A stretch of DNA of 64,000 nt from Microbacterium sp. SORGH_AS_1204. Lineage in GTDB: Bacteria; Actinomycetota; Actinomycetes; Actinomycetales; Microbacteriaceae. The notes under the pieces were generated by a model that was not told the origin of the DNA, searched no databases, and saw only the letters and a program-made list of their open reading frames with translations. Numbering within the stretch: the stretch's first letter is position 1; the number at the start of each line of letters is the position of its first letter. Positions 7,606-15,405 of this stretch are shown piece by piece. The DNA is taken from positions 620,001-684,000 of the forward strand of contig NZ_JAUTBD010000001.1 in the NCBI RefSeq assembly GCF_030818935.1. Direction: 5' to 3'. The position numbers and the translations under genes were made by a program.

Positions 7606-8415
7606 TCAGGCCGCGCGGCCCCGCTCGGCTCTGCGTCGCGCGGCCGCCGCGCTGCGCTGAGCGCGCACCGCGTGCTCGCGGATGAGGCGGGCCGCGTCGG
7701 GCGACGCGGCCGCCGCGCTGATCGCGCGCGCCTCCGCGTCGAGGTGGCGGCGGAACTCCTGGGGATCGGCCCCGCGGAAGAGAGCACGGGATGCCGCCAT
7801 GTGTCCCTGCGGGCGCGCCGCGAGCCGGGTCGCCAGCGTCTGCACCGCGTCGTCGAAATGCGCCGACGGCACGATCTCGTGCACGAGCCCGATATCGCGG
7901 GCGGAGTCGGCATCCAATCGCAGACCGACCGCGCTCATCGCCCGAGCGCGGGAGGCGCCGATGACTCTCGGCAAGAGGTATGACGCACCGCTGTCGGGGC
8001 TCAGCCCGATCGCCTCGTACGCCGTGAGGAAGAGAGCCCGCTCGGACGCGACGACGACGTCCGCGCAGAGCGCCAGGCCGAGTCCCCCTCCCGCGGCGAC
8101 GCCGTCGACCGCAGCGATGATGACGGCGTCGAGATCGGCCAGGTCGGCGAGCGCGCCGTGGAAGGTGGTGGCCAGCTCGTAGACGAACGCGCCGATGTCG
8201 TCGGCCGCTGCCATGTCGACGACATCACCGCCCGTGCTGAAGCTGCCGCCCGCCCCCGTGACGACGACCACGCGCGAGCCGGCCGCCGCGATCGTCCCGA
8301 CGGTCTCGGCCAGCGCGCGAGCAAGATCGAGCGTGATCGCGTTGCCGTCGTCGGGACGGTTCAGCGTCACTCGGGCGACACCATCGGTCATCGAAAGCTG
8401 AACGGGTCCGGTCAT
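7606..8415 (-). CDS. Enoyl-CoA hydratase/isomerase family protein
   Basis: 269 residues of the crotonase fold. The oxyanion-hole segments are visible (GGSFSTGGDVVDM and AAVDGVAAGGGLGLALCAD), followed by SPDSGASYLLPRVIG, where crotonases normally carry the second catalytic acid; here SPDSG keeps an Asp. Likely hydrates or isomerises an acyl-CoA in fatty-acid or aromatic breakdown. Stands alone. Starts at 8415 (MTGPVQLS); a longer N-terminal frame is Arg/Gly-rich and not credible. The last 25 residues are Ala/Arg-rich. Confidence 0.85.
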   Translation of the reverse strand: MTGPVQLSMTDGVARVTLNRPDDGNAITLDLARALAETVGTIAAAGSRVVVVTGAGGSFSTGGDVVDMAAADDIGAFVYELATTFHGALADLADLDAVIIAAVDGVAAGGGLGLALCADVVVASERALFLTAYEAIGLSPDSGASYLLPRVIGASRARAMSAVGLRLDADSARDIGLVHEIVPSAHFDDAVQTLATRLAARPQGHMAASRALFRGADPQEFRRHLDAEARAISAAAASPDAARLIREHAVRAQRSAAAARRRAERGRAA

Positions 8416-8574
8416 CGTCCTCGCCACTCGTCGGTGCGAACCCCGCGGGCGGCCCCTGCCTCCGCATCGCCGCTGCATCTTCTTCGGAGCCTACGCGGCG
8501 GGGGATTGGGGTCCCGTGCTCTTGACGCGCGGGGGTCGGTGACCCGTTCGTGAGGCTCTGCCACAATGACGCAC

Positions 8575-9003
8575 ATGCGCTTCGACACGACTCTGTCGCA
8601 GATGGGCAACAACACCGGCATCGAAGTGCCGCCCGAGGTGATCGACCAGCTCGGCGGGGGCAAGCGCGCGGCCGTGGTGGTCGACGTCAACGGTTACGTC
8701 TACGCCAGTACCGTCGGGGTGATGGGCGGGCGTTTCCTCATCCCCTTCTCGTCCGACAAGCGCGCCGCCACGGGGCTGTCGGGAGGGGATGCCATCACCG
8801 TCACCCTCACGCTTGACACGGCGCCGCGCACGGTCGAGGTCCCCGACGACCTGGCGGCGGCGTTGGCCGAGGCGGGCGTCCGTGCGTCGTTCGACACGTT
8901 GTCGCCGAGCGCCCGCAAGGCGCACGTGACCAGCGTCGAATCCGCCAAGGCCGCCGACACCCGCGCGCGCCGGATCGCCGCGGTCGTGGACAAAGTGTCC
9001 TGA
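8575..9003 (+). CDS. DUF1905/YdeI-type protein
   Basis: 142 residues. The N-terminal DUF1905 barrel shows TGIEVPPEVIDQLGGGKRA, then VVVDVNGYVYASTVGVMGGRFLIPF, and LSGGDAITVTLTLDT. The C-terminal segment, with VEVPDDLAAALAEAG and FDTLSPSARKAHVTSVESAK, is the YdeI/OmpD-associated extension. Function unknown. No ribosome site is visible before the ATG at 8566 or 8575; CACAAT seven bases before 8575 favours a leaderless start there. Confidence 0.85.
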   Translation: MRFDTTLSQMGNNTGIEVPPEVIDQLGGGKRAAVVVDVNGYVYASTVGVMGGRFLIPFSSDKRAATGLSGGDAITVTLTLDTAPRTVEVPDDLAAALAEAGVRASFDTLSPSARKAHVTSVESAKAADTRARRIAAVVDKVS

Positions 9004-9044
9004 GGGTCGTGCGCCGCGGGCGATAGCCTGGGACGGGAGGTTCC

Positions 9045-9677
9045 GTGGGGCGCACGAATGAGGCCATCGCCGAAGGGCTGTCCATCGCGACAGCGGCGGC
9101 TCGGCTCGCCGTGCGCAATCGCATCCTCGTCCAGACCATCGCGCGGGGTGCACAGTTCGACGGTGAGGTGTTCGCCGAGTACGCGCGCAAGACGCTCCAC
9201 GCCCTCGCCGCAGAGCAGGATCAGGCGGCCGCGAGGGTGACGCATCAGCGCAAGCGCGCGTGGGGGCGTTTCTCCGACTCCTCGGGCACGCACGACTACC
9301 GCGACCGCGACACCCGCAACCTCCGCCGCCGTGCCAAGCAGTCGCGCGGGGTGGCGAAAGAGCTGCGCGCGTTCGCCGACGATCCCGAACGCGTGGCGAA
9401 CCTGGTCGCCGATGCGCGGGTCGCCGCGTGGGGCGACGTCGAGGCCAACCTCCGTCAGCGTCTCGACGTCGAGGGCATGACGGCCGACGCCGACCCGGAG
9501 TACGCGCAGATGCGCAAGGCCCGCATGGACGCCTTGCGCATGGTCGACCTAGCCCGTCTCGCCTCGCAGGCGAAAAGACGGGCGAAAGAGAGGGCCGCCG
9601 CCGACGAGGCGGCGCCCGACCAGGCGACCTCCGACGGCGACAAGGCCGGCAAGAAGAAGAAGTCGGCCGCGCGCTGA
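9045..9677 (+). CDS. Conserved actinobacterial protein of unknown function
   Basis: 210 residues from a GTG with a good ribosome site (GGGAGG, four bases ahead). The protein is highly charged and helical, with no membrane segment: IATAAARLAVRNRILVQTIARGA at the start, a His/Asp/Arg-rich segment SDSSGTHDYRDRDTRNLRRR near residue 80, and a Lys-rich tail GKKKKSAAR. Homologues in Microbacteriaceae are sometimes labelled asparagine synthase, but no such domain is visible. TAGCCT about 20 bases ahead is a likely -10. Confidence 0.65.
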   Translation: MGRTNEAIAEGLSIATAAARLAVRNRILVQTIARGAQFDGEVFAEYARKTLHALAAEQDQAAARVTHQRKRAWGRFSDSSGTHDYRDRDTRNLRRRAKQSRGVAKELRAFADDPERVANLVADARVAAWGDVEANLRQRLDVEGMTADADPEYAQMRKARMDALRMVDLARLASQAKRRAKERAAADEAAPDQATSDGDKAGKKKKSAAR

Positions 9678-9732
9678 TCCGCCGTCTCGCCCGAGGCGCG
9701 GTAACCTCGGCGGCGAACGGAAGGGGAACGCC

Positions 9733-9945
9733 ATGGCGGAGCGTCGATTCGGGCGGAAGGCGCGGGTGCCGCGTCCCGGTTACGCGCTGGTGTCGGTGAG
9801 CGCGCGCGACGCCAACGGTTTCGTGCACCACTACGACGAGATCGAGGCGCCCCTGGGCTCGCTCCGCGAATCGCTGGCGATCCTGCACCTGCATTCGTCG
9901 GAGATGGATGCCGCGCACCACGGCGACGAGGCGGCTTCGCGCTGA
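9733..9945 (+). CDS. Small conserved hypothetical protein
   Basis: 70 residues with a ribosome site (GGAAGGGG). It has a basic N-terminus RRFGRKARVPRPGYALVSV and a C-terminal helix. It probably belongs to the same transcript as 9045-9677, 55 bases upstream, and is followed at once by a strong terminator. No family recognised. Confidence 0.6.
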   Translation: MAERRFGRKARVPRPGYALVSVSARDANGFVHHYDEIEAPLGSLRESLAILHLHSSEMDAAHHGDEAASR

Positions 9946-9974
9946 GCCGGACCGCCGGGTCGCCGGATACGAAA

Positions 9975-10009
9975 AAGCCCCGGCCGGAGTTTCCTCACGG
10001 CCGGGGCTT
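9975..10009. terminator. Strong factor-independent terminator
   Basis: A 12-bp perfect stem: AAGCCCCGGCCG (9975-9986) pairs with CGGCCGGGGCTT (9998-10009), with an 11-base loop. It lies 30 bases after the gene ending at 9945, and on the other strand 20 bases beyond the tRNA-Arg gene, so it may serve both. Confidence 0.85.
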
Positions 10010-10029
10010 GTCACTGTCTCAACACAGTG

Positions 10030-10102
10030 TGCGCCCGAAGGGACTCGAACCCCTAACCTTCTGATCCGTAGTCAGATGCTCTATCCATTGAGCTACGGGC
10101 GC
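10030..10102 (-). tRNA. tRNA-Arg (anticodon ACG)
   Basis: A full cloverleaf can be drawn on the minus strand: acceptor GCGCCCG/CGGGCGC, D arm GCTC/GAGC, anticodon stem TCTGA/TCAGA with loop CTACGGA giving anticodon ACG, and T arm AGGGG/CCCTT with TTCGAGT. The discriminator base is A, and CCA is not encoded. A34 would be edited to inosine to read CGU, CGC and CGA, which fits the tadA gene at 47495. No repeat of its 3' end was seen nearby, so there is no sign of use as an integration site. Confidence 0.97.
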
Positions 10103-10219
10103 AGGACCTCCGCGCGATACGGCGCGCAGGCCGTGGTCAAGCATAGCCGGGACCCCGGAAGACGTCTAATCGGCCCCCCACGCGATGCATCCCGGGCGTG
10201 GCGCGGAGGTGTCTGTCCG

Positions 10220-10242
10220 GTGTCGGAACGGCGACGTACGCT
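10220..10242 (+). promoter_or_regulatory. PafBC-type (RecA-NDp) promoter of sdaA
   Basis: GTGTCGGAA, eight bases, then TACGCT seven bases before the ATG. It matches the RecA-NDp pattern TTGTCRGTG-N8-TANNNT used by PafBC, with deviations at the first and last positions of the nonamer. Confidence 0.6.
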
Positions 10243-10248
10243 GGCGGG

Positions 10249-11745
10249 ATGAGCGCATACACCTCCGCGTTCGAGCTGTTCTCCATCGGGATCGGACCCT
10301 CGAGCTCCCACACCGTCGGCCCCATGAAGGCCGCTGTCGATTTCGTCACGAGGCTGCGGGGCGACGGCGCGCTCGACCGGGTGTCGTCCATCTCGTGCGC
10401 CCTCTACGGCTCGCTGGGCGCCACCGGCATCGGTCACGGCACCCCCGATGCCGTCGTCGCGGGCCTGCAGGGCCTCGACCCCGAGACGGTGGACCCGGAT
10501 GCCGTGCGCCGGGCGTGGTCGGACTGGCCCGAGGGGCGGATGCTCGCGCTCGCCGGCTCGCACGAGATCCCGTTCGCGAAGGCCGACATCTCGCTCGAGC
10601 CCCGAACGCGCCTGCCCGGCCACCCCAACGCCATGACGCTCGTCGCGCGCGACGCCGACGGCGCGGTGATCGCCGACGACACGTACTACTCGATCGGCGG
10701 GGGCTTCATCCGTCGCGACGGCGAACCGCCGCGCGTGGCGACCGCGCCGATGCCGCTCGCCTTCGACGATGCGGCCACCCTCATCGCCCTCTGCGACGAG
10801 CGCGGCATCACGATCGCCGAGGCGGCGCGGCTCAACGAGGCCGCATTGCGCTCCGACGAAGAGATCGCCGCGGGGCTCGACCGCATCTGGGATGCCATGG
10901 CGGCCTGCGTGAACGCCGGACTCGAGAACGACGGCGTGCTCCCCGGCATCCTGAAGGTGAAGCGTCGGGCCGCTGTCATCCGCGGACAGCTGGATGCCAT
11001 CGCGGCCGAGGGCCATCGCGAGCTGCCGGGGGAGTGGCTCGGTGCCTTCGCGCTCGCGGTGAACGAAGAGAACGCGGCGGGCGGGCGCGTGGTGACGGCG
11101 CCGACGAACGGGGCGGCGGGGATCCTGCCCGCCGTGGCCATGTACTGGTGGCGCTTCCTCGCCGATTCCGGACTCGGGGTGGGCAACGCGGTGACGCCGC
11201 ACGGCGAGCTGGTCGGCAGTGCCCTGCTCGGATACGACGGTCACGCCGTCACGCGTACCGAGGTGTCGCAGTGGGATGACGACGACGTCGCCGAGGCGAA
11301 CCGCCGACGCGGCATCCGGCGATTCCTGCTCACGGCGACGGCGCTCGGGTCACTCTTCAAGGCCAACGCGTCGATCTCGGGCGCCGAGGGCGGATGCCAG
11401 GCCGAGGTGGGATCGGCGTGCGCGATGGCGGCCGGCGGACTCACCGCCGTCATGGGAGGCACGAACCGGCAGATCGAGAACGCCGCCGAGATCGCGATGG
11501 AACACCACCTCGGGCTCACCTGCGACCCGGTCGGAGGGCTCGTGCAGATCCCCTGCATCGAGCGCAACGCGATCGCCGCGTCGACGGCCGTGACGGCGGC
11601 CCGGCTCGCCCTGCGCGGCGACGGCAGTCACTACGTGTCGTTGGATGCCGTGGTCGAGACGATGCGCCAGACCGGCATCGACATGTCGACGAAGTACAAG
11701 GAGACGAGCGAGGGCGGTCTCGCGGTCAACGTCATCGAGTGCTGA
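10249..11745 (+). CDS. sdaA: L-serine ammonia-lyase (L-serine dehydratase), single-chain
   Basis: Converts L-serine to pyruvate and ammonia using a [4Fe-4S] cluster; cytoplasmic. 498 residues with the fused beta and alpha domains of the one-chain enzyme. Seen: GIGPSSSHTVGPMKA at residues 15-29 (substrate and PSSSHT motif), then four conserved Cys at about 383, 391, 425 and 436 in EGGCQAEVGSACAM and LTCDPVGGLVQIPC, of which three bind the cluster. The start is the ATG at 10249; the longer frame before it contains the promoter. Single-gene unit. Confidence 0.95.
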   Translation: MSAYTSAFELFSIGIGPSSSHTVGPMKAAVDFVTRLRGDGALDRVSSISCALYGSLGATGIGHGTPDAVVAGLQGLDPETVDPDAVRRAWSDWPEGRMLALAGSHEIPFAKADISLEPRTRLPGHPNAMTLVARDADGAVIADDTYYSIGGGFIRRDGEPPRVATAPMPLAFDDAATLIALCDERGITIAEAARLNEAALRSDEEIAAGLDRIWDAMAACVNAGLENDGVLPGILKVKRRAAVIRGQLDAIAAEGHRELPGEWLGAFALAVNEENAAGGRVVTAPTNGAAGILPAVAMYWWRFLADSGLGVGNAVTPHGELVGSALLGYDGHAVTRTEVSQWDDDDVAEANRRRGIRRFLLTATALGSLFKANASISGAEGGCQAEVGSACAMAAGGLTAVMGGTNRQIENAAEIAMEHHLGLTCDPVGGLVQIPCIERNAIAASTAVTAARLALRGDGSHYVSLDAVVETMRQTGIDMSTKYKETSEGGLAVNVIEC

Positions 11746-11858
11746 GGATGCCGTCGGCACCCATCTGCGCAAAGAAGGTCGGAATCGTCAGAACCTGCGG
11801 GCCCGGCAGCGACCAGGCGCGACAGCCGAACGATCGCCCGCGTCGGTGCGCAGTGGGT

Positions 11859-12290
11859 TCAGGCGCCGTCTCGGAGCTTCGCGGTGAGAGCGTGCAGCTG
11901 GGCGAGCTCGTCGTTGTCGAGGCGAGACATGCGCTGGGCGATCGAGCGCCCGTGCGAGGCGGCGATGCGGCGGAACACGACCGCACCGTTCTCGGTGGCG
12001 GTGACGAGCGAGCCGCGGCCGTCTTCGGGGTCGGCGCACTTGGTCAGCAGTCCGCGTGTGACCATGCGTTCGACCAGGCGCGAGACGCTCGGCTGGCTGA
12101 TCAGCATGTTCCCGGTGACGTCGCGTAGGCGAGCGGTCATCCGCGGCGCCCGGGTGACGGTCAGGAGCACGTCGTACTCCGCCTGCGTCAGCTCCGTGCC
12201 CTCGAAGTCGCTGCGGATGTCTTCGAACACCTCGTGCTGCGCGCGGAAGAGGCTCTCCCAGGCCTGCACGGCGAGGCGTCGATCGGTCAT
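11859..12290 (-). CDS. MarR-family transcriptional regulator
   Basis: 143 residues. Winged-helix DNA-binding region at about residues 35-105: LTQAEYDVLLTVTRAP, LRDVTGNMLISQPSVSRLVERMVTRGLL (recognition helix) and the wing KCADPEDGRGSLVTAT. Long N- and C-terminal helices for dimerisation. GAGGAG abuts the ATG, closer than normal. The target is unknown. It lies downstream of copy 1 of the structured repeat. Confidence 0.88.
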   Translation of the reverse strand: MTDRRLAVQAWESLFRAQHEVFEDIRSDFEGTELTQAEYDVLLTVTRAPRMTARLRDVTGNMLISQPSVSRLVERMVTRGLLTKCADPEDGRGSLVTATENGAVVFRRIAASHGRSIAQRMSRLDNDELAQLHALTAKLRDGA

Positions 12291-12376
12291 CTCCTCAGCG
12301 TAGGGCCGACGGCGCTGGTTGCGCCGCGCTGTTCCGCCGCGCGGGGCGGGTGAGATAAGGGGTGCTTCGCGCCGGA

Positions 12377-12492
12377 CAGAGTAAGGGCCGGTCGGAGAGG
12401 CTTCCGACCGGCCCTTGTCCCTGCACCAAGAGTGTCCTGCAATCACATGTCGGCAGCTGCCACAGCAAAACAACTACCGTGCGAGCACTCTA
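12377..12492 (-). ncRNA. Candidate structured small RNA, copy 1
   Basis: On the minus strand the element folds as an outer helix AGAGTG (12486-12491) with CACTCT (12429-12434), a nine-pair hairpin CGGTAGTTG (12471-12479) with CAGCTGCCG (12451-12459), and a 3' terminator hairpin of 14 bp (12383-12396 with 12403-12416). TATAGA at 12489-12494 could be a -10, in which case the outer helix would be partly promoter. The near-identical copy at 13350 carries a change that keeps the nine-pair hairpin intact. No Rfam family recognised. Alternatives are a 3'-UTR element of the phosphatase gene or a repeated intergenic element. Confidence 0.5.
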
Positions 12493-12517
12493 TAACGGTG
12501 GGGTAACGGAAGGGAAG
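12383..12517 (-). repeat. Direct repeat of the RNA element, copy 1
   Basis: About 130 bp, well over 90% identical to 13351-13487 in the same orientation; I count under ten substitutions and a few indels by eye. The conserved block runs from the terminator hairpin through CTATAACGGTG-GGTAACGG to GGGAAGAG. The two RTAACGG units have an 11-bp period, which resembles an MtrA-type direct repeat. Confidence 0.85.
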
Positions 12518-12585
12518 AGTCCGTCGTTACATTCTCGTGATGAATTTTCGCTCGGTCCTCTGCGGGTTCCGGCCCGCCGTACGGG

Positions 12586-13203
12586 TCACCGACCCCGCAC
12601 GTGGTTCCACTGCGTGATGACCTCGGTTCCATGCTCGAACCCGAGCTCGCTGACCGCCGATGTGCCGAGTACGAAGTAGCGGCCACCCGCGGCGGTGAGG
12701 CCGAGCCACGTCCCGGCGAGGGCGCGCAGGAGATGCCCATGCGAGAACAGCAGAACCTGCTGTCCGGCGCGCACCCGCGGGCGCAGTTCGTCGAGCAGGG
12801 ACTCGGCCCGCGCGGTCACGGCGGTGACGCTCTCGCCCGGGGTGTCACCCGCGGGCGTGCCGTCCCACACTGTCCACGGGTGGCCGAGGCGTTCGATGAT
12901 CTCGGGGGTCGTGAGGCCCTCGAAGGCGCCGTAGTCCCACTCGACCAGTCGAGGTTCGGGCCGCGCGTCGGGGTAGCCCGCGCGCGCCGCGGTCTCGACG
13001 GCTCGCTGCAGGGGGCTGGTGAGCACGAGGTCGTAACGCCGCGTCGCCAGCAGCGTGCCGGCGAGCTCGGCTTTGTAGGCGCCCGTCTCGGTCAGGGGGA
13101 TGTCGGTCAGGCCCGTGTGTCGCCCGCTCCGGCTCCACTCCGTCTCTCCGTGGCGCACCAGCACGATGCGACCGTCGGGTGCGGTGAGTTCGGCGTCCTT
13201 CAC
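12586..13203 (-). CDS. Histidine phosphatase (phosphoglycerate mutase-like)
   Basis: 205 residues. Catalytic VRHGETEW at residues 16-23 (the His forms the phospho-enzyme), LVLTSPLQRAVETA for the second Arg, and VLLFSHGHLLRALA for the second His. The size and GLTDIPLTETG segment fit broad-specificity phosphatases rather than glycolytic mutase. GTG start. It lies between the two copies of the structured repeat. Confidence 0.88.
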   Translation of the reverse strand: MKDAELTAPDGRIVLVRHGETEWSRSGRHTGLTDIPLTETGAYKAELAGTLLATRRYDLVLTSPLQRAVETAARAGYPDARPEPRLVEWDYGAFEGLTTPEIIERLGHPWTVWDGTPAGDTPGESVTAVTARAESLLDELRPRVRAGQQVLLFSHGHLLRALAGTWLGLTAAGGRYFVLGTSAVSELGFEHGTEVITQWNHVRGR

Positions 13204-13349
13204 CCGTCCATCCTCGCCCCGTCATCTCGGCCGCGCCAGGTGGCGCCCGTGTCGACGTCGTCGCGCCGAGGCTTCGCATCACGGGTCGGTCCGGGTGTGT
13301 TGCCCACCCGCGCTCTCGCGGTCTGCGCGTCGAACGGCGCCTCGCACGC

Positions 13350-13459
13350 GAAAAGACGGGCCGGTCGGAGATTCCGACCGGCCCGATCCTGCACCAGAGT
13401 GTCCTGCAATCACATGCCGGTAGCTGCCACAGCACAACAACTACCGTGCATGCACTCTA
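13350..13459 (-). ncRNA. Candidate structured small RNA, copy 2
   Basis: Same fold as copy 1: outer helix AGAGTG (13453-13458) with CACTCT (13396-13401), hairpin CGGTAGTTG (13438-13446) with CAGCTACCG (13418-13426), and terminator stem 13357-13369 with 13373-13385 followed by TCTTTT. The U-run fixes the minus strand as the transcribed one. An extra GCATGC/GCATGT pairing joins the two helices in this copy but is weak in copy 1. It begins about 50 bases downstream of the stop of the gene at 13509. Confidence 0.55.
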
Positions 13460-13487
13460 TAACGGTGAGGTAACGGAGGGGAAGAGG
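13351..13487 (-). repeat. Direct repeat of the RNA element, copy 2
   Basis: Second copy of the ~130-bp element described at 12383. The two copies are about 970 bp apart, centre to centre, and flank the histidine phosphatase gene. Confidence 0.85.
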
Positions 13488-13508
13488 TCTCCGTGATCTT
13501 TCCGTTAT

Positions 13509-14267
13509 TCATATGTTTCCCAGGGTCGGGGGCTCCGGCGACGGCGACGAGAGATCACCCGCTCGTCTGACCCAGGCTGCGACGTGGAGGATGTCGTAGG
13601 GGAATCGGGCGACAACGGACGCCAGCTCCGGCGACACGTGATGCACGAGCACCTGACTGCGGAAGCGACCCTCGTCGTCCCAGCCGATACCGAATGCGTA
13701 GGGCTCCGGCGCAGTCTCGATGGCCGCGCTCTCCGCCTCGTTCACCTGGTCGAGGGTCCACGTGCTCGGAACGACGTGCAGGTACGGCCCCAGCAGAGGC
13801 TCCAGGGCGTCCCGCACGGCAGCGACATCGACGGCGGACGCGAGCCCGAACCACCCCCGCGGTCCCCGCGCCGCCAAAAAAGCGACGAGAGCGTCGCCGC
13901 GGAGTGCGTCGCATGCCTTGAGCACGTCGCCGCGCAAGATCTCCGACCGCGTCGAAACGCCGCTCACCTCGGGAAAACTCATCTTGTCGAGTCGGGCATA
14001 GCTCGCGACGCCCCGGCCGCCCTCGGCGACGACCGCGTCCACGACGGCCTCACCCGTCCACACGCCACGAACGGTGACCATTCCGCTGGGCTGCGGGCCG
14101 GTGAGACCGGAGACCGGGAGGGCGAAGGCATCGGTCTCACCGAGCAGCTCGGCGTACAGGCCCTCTCCCCGTAGGAGGAGCCTGTGCGACGCCCCGTCTT
14201 CGACGAGGAGCCCCGCGGCGACGACCCGGTCGCCCACCACTACCGCTTGCTGCCTCGCATCGTGCAT
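13509..14267 (-). CDS. Hypothetical protein, 252 residues
   Basis: The ATG at 14267 has a good ribosome site (GAGGGAG). A soluble protein with segments such as VVGDRVVAAGLLVEDGASHRL, GPRGWFGLASAVDVAAVRDAL and PEPYAFGIGWDDEGRF, suggesting mixed alpha/beta structure. No catalytic motif or membrane segment, and no family recognised. Its 3' end is followed within 25 bases by copy 2 of the structured repeat. Confidence 0.65.
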   Translation of the reverse strand: MHDARQQAVVVGDRVVAAGLLVEDGASHRLLLRGEGLYAELLGETDAFALPVSGLTGPQPSGMVTVRGVWTGEAVVDAVVAEGGRGVASYARLDKMSFPEVSGVSTRSEILRGDVLKACDALRGDALVAFLAARGPRGWFGLASAVDVAAVRDALEPLLGPYLHVVPSTWTLDQVNEAESAAIETAPEPYAFGIGWDDEGRFRSQVLVHHVSPELASVVARFPYDILHVAAWVRRAGDLSSPSPEPPTLGNI

Positions 14268-14430
14268 CAGTGCTCCCTCGCCCGCCGGCATCCCCGTCAT
14301 CGGAGCATCAGCCTCGCACGACCTTTCCCGAGGCGCACGGGATGATTTCGCACACGGTGGGCGCCGCCGCTCTCGCACCCGGTACCGACTCGTGCTCGAA
14401 GCGTCGCCGACGCCTGGGAGGATGGATGCC

Positions 14431-15255
14431 GTGACCCCCGACATCCGCCTGGTCGCCGTCGATATGGACGGCACACTCCTCGACGGTGACGGCAACGTCC
14501 CCGAGCCGCTGTGGGAGATGCTCCCGCGGCTCGCGGAACGGGGAGTGTCCTTCGTCCCGGCCTCCGGGCGCCAGCTCGCGACCCTGCGCGCCACATTCGG
14601 CGAGGCCGCTGATGCCATGACCTTCATCGCCGAGAACGGCGCCTACGTCGTGCGGGCCGGGGTGGAGGTGGCATCCGATGCTCTCGACCCCGCGATCCTC
14701 GGCCGCGCGGTGCGGCACCTGCGGTCGCTGGGGGCGCAAGGGTACGACCTGGGCGTGGTGGTGTGCGGCAAGCGCTCCGCCTACATCGAGCGCACCGACG
14801 AGGCGTTCCGGCGCGAGGCATCGACGTATTACGCCGCGCTGGAGGCGGTCGACGATGTGCTCGCGGTCGACGACGACGTGCTGAAGATCGCCGTGTACGA
14901 CTTCGCCGTCGCCGAAGAGAGCGTCGGGCGCGCGCTCGACGACATCGCCCGCACGCACCGCGTCGTGGTGTCGGGGCGGCACTGGGTCGACATCATGAAT
15001 CCGGGCGTCGACAAGGGTGTGGCGCTGCGCCGTCTGCAGGACGCGCTCGGGGTCACCCCCGCCCAGACCGCGGCGTTCGGCGATTATCTGAACGACCTCG
15101 AGATGCTCGACGCGGCGCACTGGTCGTACGCAATGGCCAATGCGCACCCCGAGGTCGCCGCCCGCGCCCGCCATCGCGCGCCGTCGAACACCGAGCACGG
15201 TGTGCTGACCACGATCGAGGCGCTGCTGGCCGAGGCGCCGGCGCCGACCGCTTGA
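14431..15255 (+). CDS. HAD-superfamily hydrolase, Cof type
   Basis: 274 residues. Motif I VAVDMDGTLLDG (nucleophile Asp11, acid/base Asp13), motif II PASGRQLATL, motif III Lys in GVDKGVAL, and motif IV AFGDYLNDLEML. The large cap between motifs II and III marks the Cof/YkrA group, which dephosphorylates sugar phosphates and nucleotides such as FMN or PLP. Start: GGGAGG is nine bases from the GTG at 14431 and abuts the ATG at 14422, so the GTG is preferred. Confidence 0.88.
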   Translation: MTPDIRLVAVDMDGTLLDGDGNVPEPLWEMLPRLAERGVSFVPASGRQLATLRATFGEAADAMTFIAENGAYVVRAGVEVASDALDPAILGRAVRHLRSLGAQGYDLGVVVCGKRSAYIERTDEAFRREASTYYAALEAVDDVLAVDDDVLKIAVYDFAVAEESVGRALDDIARTHRVVVSGRHWVDIMNPGVDKGVALRRLQDALGVTPAQTAAFGDYLNDLEMLDAAHWSYAMANAHPEVAARARHRAPSNTEHGVLTTIEALLAEAPAPTA

Positions 15256-15405
15256 CGTCCCGCGCCGTCGAGGACCGCCGCGAGATCGGCGTGCAGGCGC
15301 ATGAACGCGGACACGACGCCGGATGTCGCAGGCATCGATTACTCTGACCAGCGTCGCCCGGATGCCTCGACGGCTCCGGGCTCGATCGTGATTGCGAGAA
15401 CCCCC

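Noticed and set aside
10030..10102. tRNA-Arg as an integration site
   Set aside because: No integrase and no repeat of the tRNA 3' end were seen in the flanks.
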